DNA from: Collimonas sp. PA-H2 | Lineage (GTDB): Bacteria > Pseudomonadota > Gammaproteobacteria > Burkholderiales > Burkholderiaceae_D | Length of the DNA stretch: 64,000 bases | Reading direction: 5' to 3' | Assembly: GCF_002564105.1 (NCBI RefSeq) | Contig: NZ_PDBX01000001.1 | Span: 5,208,001-5,272,000 of the forward strand | In this document: positions 18,363 through 27,761 of the stretch, piece by piece | Numbering within the stretch: the first letter of the stretch is position 1 | Layout: each line of letters starts with the position of its first letter | Program-made: the position numbers and the translations under genes | Notes under the pieces: model-generated | What the model saw: only the letters and a program-made list of their open reading frames with translations | What the model was told of the DNA's origin: nothing | Database searches by the model: none

Positions 18363-19160
18363 ATGAGAATTTTCAAGTTGCTGTTCCTGTTAGTCCTCAA
18401 TTGGCAGATCCTGGGGGTGCAGAGCGCGCATGCCGACGGCTTGGGCGATATCCAGAAGCGCGGCGTCCTGCGCATTGCTGTGCCCCAGGATTTTGCACCA
18501 TTCGGATCCGTCACCGCGGACCTCAAACTGCAGGGACTCGACATCGACGTGGCAACGCTGATCGCCGGGAACATGGGCTTGAAACTGGAGCTGGTGCCGG
18601 TCACCAGCGCCAACCGCATCGCCTACCTGCAGACACACAAGGCCGACCTGGTGATTTCCACCTTGGGCAAGAATGCCGAACGCGAGAAAGTCATTGCCTT
18701 TTCCCAGCCGTATTCGCCCTATAACAACAGTGTGTTCGGTCCGGCCGCCGTCAAGGTCGCCGGTCCTGCCGACCTGGCCGGCAAAAGCGTCGGCGTGGCG
18801 CGCGGAACCTTCCAGGACAGCCAGCTGACCGAAACGGCGCCGGCCAGCGCCACCATCAAGCGCTATGAAGACAACAACGGCATGATCTCGGCGTACCTGG
18901 CAGGGCAGGTGCAACTGGTCGGCACCGGCGATTTTGTCGCCGTTGCGCTGGCCGCAAAGACAACGGGCAACAAGCCGCAGATGAAGTACATCATCCAGGA
19001 ATCCGCCTGCTATGTCGGCCTGCTCAAGGAGGAGCCGGCATTGATGGCAGCCGTCAATGCCGCGCTGACAAAGGCGAAGAAGGACGACGAACTGAATGCC
19101 ATTGTGAAAAAATGGCTGAATATCCCGCTGCCGGAAAAAATGACAAGGCAGTTCGACTGA
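18363..19160 (+). CDS. periplasmic amino-acid-type substrate-binding protein (SBP family 3)
   Basis: Secreted binding protein of 265 residues. The signal peptide (MRIFKLLFLLVLNWQILGVQSAHA) is followed by the typical family opening GDIQKRGVLRIAVPQDFAPFG. Other family marks are GLDIDVATLIAGNMGLKLELVPV and the LQTHKADLVISTLGKNAERE ligand-loop region. The start at 18363 has AGGGGAA upstream. No permease or ATPase gene lies nearby, so it is an orphan: it may serve a transporter encoded elsewhere or feed a sensor. Polar amino acids are the usual ligands; none can be assigned here. Confidence 0.88.
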   Translation: MRIFKLLFLLVLNWQILGVQSAHADGLGDIQKRGVLRIAVPQDFAPFGSVTADLKLQGLDIDVATLIAGNMGLKLELVPVTSANRIAYLQTHKADLVISTLGKNAEREKVIAFSQPYSPYNNSVFGPAAVKVAGPADLAGKSVGVARGTFQDSQLTETAPASATIKRYEDNNGMISAYLAGQVQLVGTGDFVAVALAAKTTGNKPQMKYIIQESACYVGLLKEEPALMAAVNAALTKAKKDDELNAIVKKWLNIPLPEKMTRQFD

Positions 19161-19169
19161 ACGCCAGGA

Positions 19170-19649
19170 TCAGGCCGACTTGACTTCCTCGAAGCGCCGC
19201 GCCAACTCCTGGCGCAGCTGCTTGCGCAGGATAGCGTCTTCAAAGCGCCGCTTCTCTTCCGCGCTGAACGGCCGCAGCGGCGGCACGGCGATCGGCCGCC
19301 GTTCATGGTCCACCGCCACCATCGTGAAAAAGCAGCTGTTGACATGCCGCACCACTTGGGTGCGGATGTCCTCGGCCACCACCTTGATGCCGACCTCCAT
19401 CGATGAAGTACCGGTGTGATTGACGCTGGCCAGGAAACTGACCAGTTCGCCGACATGGATAGGCTGGCGGAAAGTCACCTGGTCTACGCTCAGGGTCACC
19501 ACGTATTGCGCCGCGTAGCGGCTGGCGCAGGCATAGGCGACCTGGTCGAGCAGCTTGAGAATGGCGCCGCCATGCACATTGCCGGAAAAATTGGCCATGT
19601 CCGGGGACATCAGTATGGTCATGGTGAGCTGGTGGGATGGCATATCCAT
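19170..19649 (-). CDS. acyl-CoA thioesterase, hotdog fold (YciA type)
   Basis: Cytosolic thioesterase of 159 residues that hydrolyses acyl-CoA esters. The hotdog core shows NVHGGAILKLLDQVAYACASRY, where the Asp of LLDQ is the likely catalytic residue of this subfamily, then VDQVTFRQPIHVGELVSF. The C-terminal helix (FSAEEKRRFEDAILRKQLRQELARR) is charged, as in YciA relatives. It converges tightly with the binding-protein gene (9 nt between stops). The TonB-dependent receptor gene lies upstream on the same strand, 336 nt away, so it probably has its own promoter. Confidence 0.9.
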   Translation of the reverse strand: MDMPSHQLTMTILMSPDMANFSGNVHGGAILKLLDQVAYACASRYAAQYVVTLSVDQVTFRQPIHVGELVSFLASVNHTGTSSMEVGIKVVAEDIRTQVVRHVNSCFFTMVAVDHERRPIAVPPLRPFSAEEKRRFEDAILRKQLRQELARRFEEVKSA

Positions 19650-19937
19650 AGTTGACGAATTTTCTCTTTGTTCTTAAGGGGGAAGGGAAGGAGACAAGCC
19701 TATCCTAAAATACCCGGGGCGGGCAAGGTGAGCTTGTGGACGACGGCTTGCTTAGCCGGGTTCCGGCAAGATATGCTGTTGCCGGCATGGGCGGGCGTCG
19801 GCACCGGAAGCGCAGTGCGAAAATTTCCTTATTGAAATATTTTTGCGCCAGACGCCGGGCCTGCCAGCACATCGCCCAGCTTGCCGCGGCGCCACGCCAT
19901 GACTGACATGTGCCAGCCGGATCAGGCTTGATACGGC

Positions 19938-19960
19938 CTGCGCCGTCACTGACGGCGCAG
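19938..19960. terminator. 11-bp perfect inverted repeat downstream of the TonB-dependent receptor gene
   Basis: CTGCGCCGTCA (19938-19948) and TGACGGCGCAG (19950-19960) are exact complements around one base, 25 nt after the receptor stop codon on the minus strand. No T-run follows on that strand, so this may be a 3'-end stabilising hairpin or a weak terminator. The rest of the 336-nt gap (19650-19985) shows no other recognisable element. Confidence 0.5.
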
Positions 19961-19985
19961 ATGCCGGGATTGCGCGTACCTGCTA

Positions 19986-22397
19986 TCAGGAGAAATCGGC
20001 TTTCAGGGTCAGGAAGCCTTGGCGCGGCGGAATCGGATAGGTGTTGTAGGTGCCGCTGGCGGCGCCCACCACCACTTCCAGAGGGCCTTGCCGGTTGGCC
20101 AGGTTGGTGACGTTGAAGTTCCAGCGCGGGTTTTTCAGCAGGCTGCCCATGTAGGGCAATTTTCCTGAGAGATTCAAGCCCATCAGGAAATAGCTGGAGA
20201 CATGCAGGTCGTTGGTGTAAGTAGCATATCGCTTGCCGACGAAATCGCCGATCAGCTGGGCCTCGACGCCGCCCACGGTGGCCGTCGCCACAAACTTGTT
20301 CATCCAGGTCGGCGCGCCAGGCACGGTCTTGCCGGCGGTCTGCACCACGCTGCTGCCGGAAGTGTAGTTATCCTGATACTGGGAACGATTGTAGGAAACG
20401 GCGTCGTAGAAGGAGACGCCGTGGCCGAAATGCAGCGTGCCGGCCAGGTCGACGCCATCGGTTTTGACGCTGCCGACGTTGGCCAGGATGGCGGTGCCGC
20501 CGACAATGGAACTGATCACCGGGGTGGGGCTGATCGACAGCAGGCGGTTGCTGAAATCGACATGGTAGAGATCGATCTGGCCGTCGAAAGCCTTGAGCGC
20601 GCCCCAGTTCAGCTGGCGCGTATCGCGCAGGCCCAGCTCATAGGTAACCGAGGTTTCCGGCTTCGCCGTGGATTTGAAAAGATCAAACGCTTGCTGGCTG
20701 GCCAGGCTCCACGGCGATGCGCCGCCGGCGCCGTAAGTCACGAACTGGCGCATGTTTTTCTGGATATTGGCGAACACCTGATCTTGCTTCGACAGGTTCC
20801 AGCGCACTCCGACGCCCGGCAGGAACCAGCTCTTGGTGACAATCTCGCCAACCGGCAGGGCTTGCGAGCCGCCGCCGATGGCAGCCGGCGCTTCCTGCAC
20901 CGGGAACTGGCCGTCCGCAAATTGCAGGCTGGACTTGAAGCCGGCCTGCAGCGCCAGGTCAGGACGCAGCTTCCATTCATCCTGCAAGTGGAACTGGACC
21001 ACCTTGTTGTCGATGCCGCTGCCGTACTGGGTGATTAGCGGGCCGGATGGGCGGGTGTACGGGGTACTCGGATTGTTGACGTCCAGCCCGTACCAGCGGC
21101 GGTAGGCTTCGGAGCGGTTGTGTTCAAGCCAGATACCGGCTTCCAGCTGATGGCTGCCGATATCCCAATGCAGCGTCGAGATATAGCCGTTGCGGTTGAT
21201 GGTGTATTCCGTGGTGCGCGTGGCGTAGCCGGAATTGCCAAAGATCTGCTTCAGGTTCTGGTTCGGATAATAGACCGCAAACAAGGCCGGCAAGCCAGCC
21301 GCGCCGATCGGTCCGGCCACCACGCCGACGCCGTCGTCATGATGGAAATAGATTTGATTGGTCCAGCTCAGGTCGGCACTGAGGTTCGCTTCATACTTGG
21401 CGTAGGTCAGGAAATCGGTACGCTGCGCATCGCTGTAATAGTTGTGGTAATTGCTGCCATCCGCGGCAGGGGTGGCGCCGCTCGGCGACAGATAGGCCAA
21501 CGCGCCGGCAAAATCGGGATACAGGAAGGAGCGCGTGTATGGTGTGCCTTTCTCGCCGGCGACGTGCACCGTCGAATCTTCGTTGGGTTCGGTCTTGTCG
21601 GAATAATTGGCATACAGGGTCAGCCGGCCGGCGCTGCCGTCGTGCACGAACTTGGCGTTGATCTGGTCGTTGCTCTGGCGGCCGTTGAAGTCCCAGGCCC
21701 TGGCCTCATGGTGCAAACCTGAAATATAGGCGCTGTTACCGCTACCAAATTCGCCCGTGTCAACGCGGATAAAGGTGCGCGACGTGTTGTGGCTGCCTAC
21801 GGTCTGCTGCACGTTGACGTTGTACTTCGTCAGCGGATCGCTGGAAAAGGTTTCAATGGCGCCGCCCAGATTGCTGGTCGACGCCGTGCCCAGGTCGCCG
21901 GCTCCGGTCGAGAGCACCACGCTGCGCACGTTCTCACTGGTGACCGCGCGCTGCGGCGACAAGCCATTGTAGTTGCCGTACTGCTGGTCGCCGAGCGGCA
22001 CGCCGTCCATGGTGTAACCGAGCTGCTGGCCGTTGAAGCCGTGCACGAACAGCGACAGGTTCTGCTCATTGTTACCCCACGGATCGGCCGTCTGGAAACT
22101 GACGCCAGGCAGTGTTTCCAGTGCTTTCAGCGGATTCACGCCAGGCAGGATTTTCTGGATTTCGCTGCCGCTCATGGAAACTGTGGAACGCGTCTTGCGT
22201 GTAGAAATTTCAACTGTTGTGATCTGCCCGCCGTCACTGGCCGCCGTTACCATATCGGTATCGGAATTGGCGGCGCTTGCCGGGGCTGCGGCTTGCGCAT
22301 ATGCGTGGCCGCCGGCTACGATGGCGCACAGGGCTGAAGCAGCCAAGGCGATGCGAGGTGATTTACGGCGCAAGGCCGGATACGAATGCTTGTTCAT
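19986..22397 (-). CDS. TonB-dependent outer-membrane receptor
   Basis: Outer-membrane gated porin of 803 residues for an energised import of a large or scarce nutrient. A long signal peptide ends near HAYAQA. The plug domain (about 55-180) shows the order ISTRKTRSTVSMSG, NPLKALETLPGV, and TMDGVPLGDQQYGNYNG. The rest is a barrel with many alternating aromatic strands, ending NFNVTNLANRQ and finally LTLKADFS; the last residues are not the strict aromatic end often seen. No siderophore synthesis, FecIR pair or transporter is adjacent, so the ligand is open. It is divergent from the flavin oxidoreductase gene. Confidence 0.92.
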   Translation of the reverse strand: MNKHSYPALRRKSPRIALAASALCAIVAGGHAYAQAAAPASAANSDTDMVTAASDGGQITTVEISTRKTRSTVSMSGSEIQKILPGVNPLKALETLPGVSFQTADPWGNNEQNLSLFVHGFNGQQLGYTMDGVPLGDQQYGNYNGLSPQRAVTSENVRSVVLSTGAGDLGTASTSNLGGAIETFSSDPLTKYNVNVQQTVGSHNTSRTFIRVDTGEFGSGNSAYISGLHHEARAWDFNGRQSNDQINAKFVHDGSAGRLTLYANYSDKTEPNEDSTVHVAGEKGTPYTRSFLYPDFAGALAYLSPSGATPAADGSNYHNYYSDAQRTDFLTYAKYEANLSADLSWTNQIYFHHDDGVGVVAGPIGAAGLPALFAVYYPNQNLKQIFGNSGYATRTTEYTINRNGYISTLHWDIGSHQLEAGIWLEHNRSEAYRRWYGLDVNNPSTPYTRPSGPLITQYGSGIDNKVVQFHLQDEWKLRPDLALQAGFKSSLQFADGQFPVQEAPAAIGGGSQALPVGEIVTKSWFLPGVGVRWNLSKQDQVFANIQKNMRQFVTYGAGGASPWSLASQQAFDLFKSTAKPETSVTYELGLRDTRQLNWGALKAFDGQIDLYHVDFSNRLLSISPTPVISSIVGGTAILANVGSVKTDGVDLAGTLHFGHGVSFYDAVSYNRSQYQDNYTSGSSVVQTAGKTVPGAPTWMNKFVATATVGGVEAQLIGDFVGKRYATYTNDLHVSSYFLMGLNLSGKLPYMGSLLKNPRWNFNVTNLANRQGPLEVVVGAASGTYNTYPIPPRQGFLTLKADFS

Positions 22398-22645
22398 TAA
22401 AAACCTTTGTAAGGAAGCAGGGGGATTGTCAACGTGCGAGAGACTAGCCTGCTGTCGTTACAGGAGAATGACGGATGATCAGCGTTTGCAAGTATGTGGC
22501 TTTTGCGTCACTGGCTCCGCATCCGGATGCGGGCTCTGCCTGTTTCCATGCGCGAGACTGGCGCACTCTCTGAATCCAGTGCTGATATGATCAGCACCAG
22601 CATGCTGCAACCTCAAGCTGCGCCATTCTGTGGACGGAGAAAACC

Positions 22646-24028
22646 ATGAACCAGCGATACGATGCAATCGTCATTGGCACCGGACAGTCCGGTCCCTCCC
22701 TGGCAGTGCGGCTGGCGAACGCCGGCCGCAAGACCGCCATCATCGAGCGCAAGAATTTTGGCGGCACCTGCGTCAATACCGGTTGCATACCAACCAAGAC
22801 CCTGATCGCCAGCGCGCGCGTGGCGCACATGGCGCGCCGTGCCGCCGAATTCGGCGTCATGATCGACGGCCCGGTCGAGGTCGACATGAGGCAGGTCAAG
22901 GCGCGCAAGGATCAGATTGTCAGCCAGTCCAATCAAGGCGTCGCCAGCTGGCTCAGGAGCACGCCCAACCTCACGGTGATTGAAGGACACGCTCGCTTTG
23001 AGAGTCCGCACAGCGTAAGGGTCAATGGCGAACTGTTGGAAGCAGACGAGATTTTCATCAACGTCGGCGGCCGCGCCACGGTGCCCGATCTGCCTGGGTT
23101 GAAGGACGTGGATTTCCTCACCAACTCCAGCATGATGGAGGTGGATTTCCTGCCGCGCCACCTGGTGATCGTCGGCGGCAGCTACATCGGCCTGGAGTTC
23201 GCCCAGATGTATCGCCGCTTCGGCAGCGAGGTCACGGTGATAGAAGGCGGCCCGCGCCTGATCGGACGGGAAGACGAGCAAGTGTCAGCAAAGGTCAGAG
23301 AGATCCTGGAAGCGGAAGGCATCCAAATCAGGCTCGCCGCCAAGATCGAGCGCGTGGAGAAACGTGGCGATGAGGTACTGCTTGCCGTCGCAGACAACAC
23401 GGCGTCGTACGAAATTTCCGGCTCACACTTACTACTCGCGGTAGGACGGGTGCCGAACAGCGGCGACCTCGGCCTCGACAAGGCCGGCATCGTGACCGAC
23501 GAGCGGGGCTACATCGTGGTGGACGATCAGCTGCGCACCAGCGCAGCCGGCGTCTGGGCGCTGGGCGACGTCAATGGCCGCGGCGCATTTACCCATACTT
23601 CCTACAATGACTATGAAATCGTGGCGGCCAATCTGCTCGACCATGACTCACGCAGCGTCGCCGACCGCATCCCGGCGTATGCGCTGTTCATAGATCCACC
23701 GCTTGCCAGGATCGGCATGAGCGAGCGCGAAGTCCGCGCCAGCGGCCGCGCGGCGCTGGTCGGCACGATGCAGATGGCAAGGGTAGGGCGCGCGCGGGAG
23801 CGCAGTGAGACCCAGGGATATATGAGTGTGCTGGTGGATGCGGCAACGAAGAAAATCCTTGGCGCCATGCTGCTCGGCATTGAAGGCGATGAAGTGATCC
23901 ATTCGATTCTTGATGTCATGTACACTGGCGAGCCTTACACCGCCATCCAGCGCGCGATGCATATTCATCCGACGGTTTCCGAGCTGGTGCCGACGCTGCT
24001 GGGAGACTTGAATTCGCTGCAGCCTTGA
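22646..24028 (+). CDS. FAD-dependent pyridine nucleotide-disulfide oxidoreductase (mercuric-reductase-like, no HMA domain)
   Basis: Class I flavoprotein disulfide reductase of 460 residues. FAD motif GTGQSG (11-16); redox-active pair C42 and C47 in GGTCVNTGCIP; NAD(P)H motif GGSYIG near 177; FAD motif ALGDVNGRGAF near 310; and the C-terminal HIHPTVSEL, whose His acts as base in this family. It lacks the N-terminal heavy-metal domain and the C-terminal Cys-Cys pair of true MerA, and no mer genes are near. A general role in thiol or quinone reduction is more likely. The start has a GGAG-like site (CGGAGAAAACC). It is divergent from the TonB receptor gene and convergent with the CHASE2 kinase. 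Confidence 0.88.
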   Translation: MNQRYDAIVIGTGQSGPSLAVRLANAGRKTAIIERKNFGGTCVNTGCIPTKTLIASARVAHMARRAAEFGVMIDGPVEVDMRQVKARKDQIVSQSNQGVASWLRSTPNLTVIEGHARFESPHSVRVNGELLEADEIFINVGGRATVPDLPGLKDVDFLTNSSMMEVDFLPRHLVIVGGSYIGLEFAQMYRRFGSEVTVIEGGPRLIGREDEQVSAKVREILEAEGIQIRLAAKIERVEKRGDEVLLAVADNTASYEISGSHLLLAVGRVPNSGDLGLDKAGIVTDERGYIVVDDQLRTSAAGVWALGDVNGRGAFTHTSYNDYEIVAANLLDHDSRSVADRIPAYALFIDPPLARIGMSEREVRASGRAALVGTMQMARVGRARERSETQGYMSVLVDAATKKILGAMLLGIEGDEVIHSILDVMYTGEPYTAIQRAMHIHPTVSELVPTLLGDLNSLQP

Positions 24029-24103
24029 GTTGTTGCCGCCGCGGTTAGCCTGGTTCCGCTTTATAAGCCTTTGTTGTTAAAGGTTTCATATTTCAAGCTA
24101 TTT

Positions 24104-26431
24104 TCAATCTGTCTGCTTCTGGCTGTTGTAATCGTACAATGGAAGCCCGATCAGAAAGGTCGCGCCTGCGCCTGGCGCGCTATGCGCATCCAACCAGCCA
24201 TGATGCCGTTTGACCACTGCATGTACAACCGAGAGCCCGAGGCCGCGGCTGCGCGCCGGCTGCGGTACATCTTCGCGCGCCGCCTCGCGCGCCGGGTTGG
24301 AGCTCGACATCAGCTGCGCCAGTCTTGATGCACTGATTCCCTCGCCTTCATCGCTGACTGTCAGTACCACTTCAGCGGTATCGGCAGCTATATTCACGCA
24401 AAGATTGACCGTGCCTCCCACCGAGCTATGGCGTATGGCATTGTTCAGCAGGTTGAGCAGGGCGCGCGTCAGCATTCCCGGATCCACCCGTATCGGACAA
24501 TCATCGTCGCCTAGCGTAGGCACCAGCGAGATTCCCCGCACTTTGGCATAAGGCCAGGCCTGGTCGATGGCATCCAGCATGATGGCGCCGGCCTGGGCCT
24601 CCGTGAAGCGATAGTCGCCGGATTCTGCCTCGGCCAGGTCCATGAAGCCTTCGGCCAGTCCCAGCGTGCGTTGCGCTTCGCGCCGTATGTCGTGCACCAG
24701 ACGGCTTACATCGATGCCGGAACCCGGCTGTTCGTAAAGATTCAGCAGGCTCAGGATCGACACCTGCGGACTGCGCAGGTCGTGCGAGACAAAGCTGAGC
24801 CACTGCTCGCGCTTGCGCTGCGTCAGACGCTCGATCGTGAGATCCTGGAGTACGGCCAGCCAGGCGCGCGGGGCGGCGTTGCTGCCGTCAAGCCGGACGG
24901 TACGCAGCCTGAACACCTTGCCCTGCGATGTGGTGTATTCACCGGCGAAGGCTTGCGACCAGTGAACCGTCTGCTGGGGATTGCTGCCGGCGATCTGGTG
25001 CAGCAATGATGGCAAGCTATGTCCGCGCAGCGGATCATGCGCTACGTCGGACGGTAGCTGGGCAGGCGCCAAAAGCAGTTGCGCCGCGGCGTTGCTCTGG
25101 CTGATGCCGCCGTCGTCCTGGCAGATCAGCACAGCTACCGGCATCTGCCACAAGCCTTCGCTGAGCAAGGCCTGCATCTGAGACAGCCGGTCTATCGCGC
25201 GATCCAGCGCCTGCGTCTGGTTTTCGACGGTATGGAGCGCAGCGGGCACATTTGCCGGCGCCGGCTCAAAGGCGCCGGCAGGGATGGCGTTGAGGGTGCT
25301 GACCCGGTTACCGAAAAACAGCAGCAGGGAATTCAGCTGGCGCCAGCTCCACAGAAAATAGGCGATCGCCACGCCCAGGATGGGCGCAGCCGGAGGCAGC
25401 CAGCAATGGCCCCAGAGCATGCTGAACACGCACAGCGCCAGCCATCCCAGCGCGGCGCCGCAGGCGCAGGACAAGGCATGGCGCGCGCTGTGCAGGAATA
25501 GCAGGAGCACCAGCCAGATTGGAAAGACCGTCCATGCAAAGAGCAACCGGCCTTCTGCAAAAACGATGGCGCGGCCCTGCTGCAGCACATCGATGGCATT
25601 CGCATGCAGCTCCAGGCCAGGCATGCGCATCTGCGGCCCGACGCCGGCGACCGGCACGTCGTCGCCTAAGCCAGAGTCACTGACAGCGCCGATCAGCAGT
25701 GTTTTCCCTTGCAGGAATTCCGCCGGGACTTCGCCGCGCAAGACACTGACATAGGGCACGGTGCGATAAGTCCTGGAGGCGCCGGCAAGCGCGAAACCGA
25801 ATGGTTCCCGCCGTTGCCAGCCGGCGGCATCCGACGCTTCCAGCATGGTGTGCGCCGAAACTAGGTGAGGCGAGGCCATCAGCTCGCCGGCATATGGCTG
25901 CAGGTTGCCGGCGACGCCTTCACGGCGGAACAGGCGGCGCGCGACGCCGTCGGCGTCGGGCGTCAATTTGGCATGGCCGAGTCCTTTGGCGTTGCGTGCA
26001 AACTGGGCCAGCGGCGGCACAAAACTGGCAGTGCCAGACGGGTTGTCGCCAGTTTCGGCATAGCGCAGCGGCAGGAACACCGGCAGCTTCAGCATCGCCG
26101 CCGCCAGCTCCTGGTCCGCCTCGGATTGGTGGCCGGGCTTGTCGAGAAACAGATCGAGCAGGACGGCACGCGGCGTGTACGCAGACAGGCGCTCCAGCAG
26201 TTGCGCATGCACGCTGCGCGGCCACGGCCAAGGCCCTAGTTCGCTCAAGCTGCGCTCATCGATGCCGATCAGCAGGATATCGGGCGACGGTTCGTGCACG
26301 TCAAGGCTGATCAGTTTGTCGTAGATTGCCAAATCGGCTTGCGCCAGGCCAGGTTGCTGGCCGAGCCACACCATGATAGGCGGTAGCAGCAATGCGATCA
26401 GTGCCCATTCGATCAGGAAACGATGTTTCAT
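24104..26431 (-). CDS. CHASE2-domain sensor histidine kinase
   Basis: Membrane sensor kinase of 775 residues. An N-terminal helix leads to a periplasmic CHASE2 domain (about 25-285, with PDILLIGIDERSLSELGPWPWPR), then three close helices (about 295-365). After these come a PAS-like segment (about 425-535), the phosphoacceptor H550 in FVSHDLRSP, and an ATPase domain with LLNLLNNAIRHS, SDEGEGIS and RGLGLSVV. Start at ATG 26431; a longer frame to 26527 lies within the FecR gene. It is the third gene of an operon after the response regulator and FecR-LysM gene, 7 nt behind the latter. The signal is unknown; CHASE2 often occurs beside FecR proteins. Confidence 0.93.
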   Translation of the reverse strand: MKHRFLIEWALIALLLPPIMVWLGQQPGLAQADLAIYDKLISLDVHEPSPDILLIGIDERSLSELGPWPWPRSVHAQLLERLSAYTPRAVLLDLFLDKPGHQSEADQELAAAMLKLPVFLPLRYAETGDNPSGTASFVPPLAQFARNAKGLGHAKLTPDADGVARRLFRREGVAGNLQPYAGELMASPHLVSAHTMLEASDAAGWQRREPFGFALAGASRTYRTVPYVSVLRGEVPAEFLQGKTLLIGAVSDSGLGDDVPVAGVGPQMRMPGLELHANAIDVLQQGRAIVFAEGRLLFAWTVFPIWLVLLLFLHSARHALSCACGAALGWLALCVFSMLWGHCWLPPAAPILGVAIAYFLWSWRQLNSLLLFFGNRVSTLNAIPAGAFEPAPANVPAALHTVENQTQALDRAIDRLSQMQALLSEGLWQMPVAVLICQDDGGISQSNAAAQLLLAPAQLPSDVAHDPLRGHSLPSLLHQIAGSNPQQTVHWSQAFAGEYTTSQGKVFRLRTVRLDGSNAAPRAWLAVLQDLTIERLTQRKREQWLSFVSHDLRSPQVSILSLLNLYEQPGSGIDVSRLVHDIRREAQRTLGLAEGFMDLAEAESGDYRFTEAQAGAIMLDAIDQAWPYAKVRGISLVPTLGDDDCPIRVDPGMLTRALLNLLNNAIRHSSVGGTVNLCVNIAADTAEVVLTVSDEGEGISASRLAQLMSSSNPAREAAREDVPQPARSRGLGLSVVHAVVKRHHGWLDAHSAPGAGATFLIGLPLYDYNSQKQTD

Positions 26432-26438
26432 CGGCGAC

Positions 26439-27761
26439 TCAGGGAGCAGGCACTTCAAAGCTGCCGCTGAAAGACTGTGCGGTGGCCGCAGCTGCAGACG
26501 GATCCCCAGGCGCGCCGCCGATTTCAATGCTGCGCCAGTAATACTTTCCCGGTACGACGAAAGGTCCTACCGTCACGTTGGTGCCGTAGAATGCCGCGTC
26601 TTCGGCCAGCAGCGGGCTGAATTCCGCCGTGCGGGCTAGTTCAAACCTGAATTTCTGTCCCGATCGCCCCGGCCAGCGGATCTTGTAGCGGCCATTTCCC
26701 AAACTCTCGACGCCGCTTTTCCGAGAGGCGCTGGCTGCAATGTATACAGTGCTGTCGCTGGGCAAGCCCTCAAGCTGACGGCTATCGAAAGCGGTCAGGC
26801 GCAGATGGTAGAAACCCGCGTCGAGCGTATCGGGCAGCGTAAAGCGGGGCAGGCTGGAGCGCTGCTCATGCATCAGCTGCAGGAAACGATCATCGCGCGC
26901 GAGTTGCAGCCGGTAGCCGCTCGCGTCCGGCTGCGACGCCAGCAGGACATCGCCGTCGACAGCCGCTTCGATGCGCTCCGGCGCCGGCAGCAGCGGATGC
27001 GATTGCATGGCGTCGCTGCCGGCCAGCAGCGAGCCTTGCGCGACGCCGACCAGGAGCTTGCGCGGGTCTGCCGCAATCTCGTCGGCCGCGACTTTGCCTT
27101 CAATCACTTCAACCGTGACCACATTGTCTTCATCACGCACCCGGAAATGCGTGCCGCGCACTCCGAGTTCGGCTGATTTGGTGCGAATCTCGAAGTGCCT
27201 GCCGTTCTGCTTTTCCACATGCGATTCCAGGCGTCCGCTCAATAGTTCGAATTGCACCAGCTGACCGTTGATCACCAGTACTTTGACAGCGCTGCTGGAT
27301 GGCATGACAACGTGGCTATCGTCGACCAGGGTCATGCTCAGGAACGCGTCTTGTTCGGTCACCAGCACATCGCCGGCTTGCACGCCGGCGCCGCGCGTCA
27401 GCGGCCGTTGCGCAGCGTTGCCGCGCTTGAGCCAGGCGGAACCGGTCAGTTCCGTCACGATCGCAACGTCTCCGCCCAGCACCAGCACCTGGCCGAGCTT
27501 GAGGCGCTCCGGAGCCCGCACGGCATTGTCCTTTTGTATCTCCTGCCAATGCAACGGCGATTGCTTGTATTGGCGCGACAGTTCCCATAGGGTATCGCCG
27601 GGGCGCACCACATGGGTCTGGCCTTGTTGTGCGAACACCGGTCCCGCCAGCGCAATCGCCAATAACAGCAGCAGATTCCGGATCGTCCCTGGACGTCGCT
27701 GCGGCAATGCGCTAGCAGCTGCTTCAAACGGTGGGTGGAGCCGCATCTTGTATATTGTCAT
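26439..27761 (-). CDS. secreted LysM and FecR-domain protein
   Basis: Periplasmic protein of 440 residues. After a signal segment (LLLLLAIALAGPVFA) a LysM domain (about 49-94, HVVRPGDTLWELSRQYKQSP) should bind peptidoglycan. A FecR domain follows (about 105-215, with VRGTHFRVRDEDNVVTVEV), then a Fibronectin-III-like C-terminal region with repeated strands. The gene overlaps the end of the response-regulator gene by 38 nt and precedes the kinase gene by 7 nt. In this common arrangement the wall-bound FecR protein probably informs the CHASE2 kinase; that link is inference. The start at 27761 has no strong ribosome site, consistent with translational coupling. Confidence 0.9.
   Translation of the reverse strand: MTIYKMRLHPPFEAAASALPQRRPGTIRNLLLLLAIALAGPVFAQQGQTHVVRPGDTLWELSRQYKQSPLHWQEIQKDNAVRAPERLKLGQVLVLGGDVAIVTELTGSAWLKRGNAAQRPLTRGAGVQAGDVLVTEQDAFLSMTLVDDSHVVMPSSSAVKVLVINGQLVQFELLSGRLESHVEKQNGRHFEIRTKSAELGVRGTHFRVRDEDNVVTVEVIEGKVAADEIAADPRKLLVGVAQGSLLAGSDAMQSHPLLPAPERIEAAVDGDVLLASQPDASGYRLQLARDDRFLQLMHEQRSSLPRFTLPDTLDAGFYHLRLTAFDSRQLEGLPSDSTVYIAASASRKSGVESLGNGRYKIRWPGRSGQKFRFELARTAEFSPLLAEDAAFYGTNVTVGPFVVPGKYYWRSIEIGGAPGDPSAAAATAQSFSGSFEVPAP

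Noticed and set aside
22646..24028. Mercuric reductase (MerA)
   Set aside because: The active-site CVNTGC is present, but the C-terminal Cys pair, the N-terminal metal domain and other mer genes are absent.
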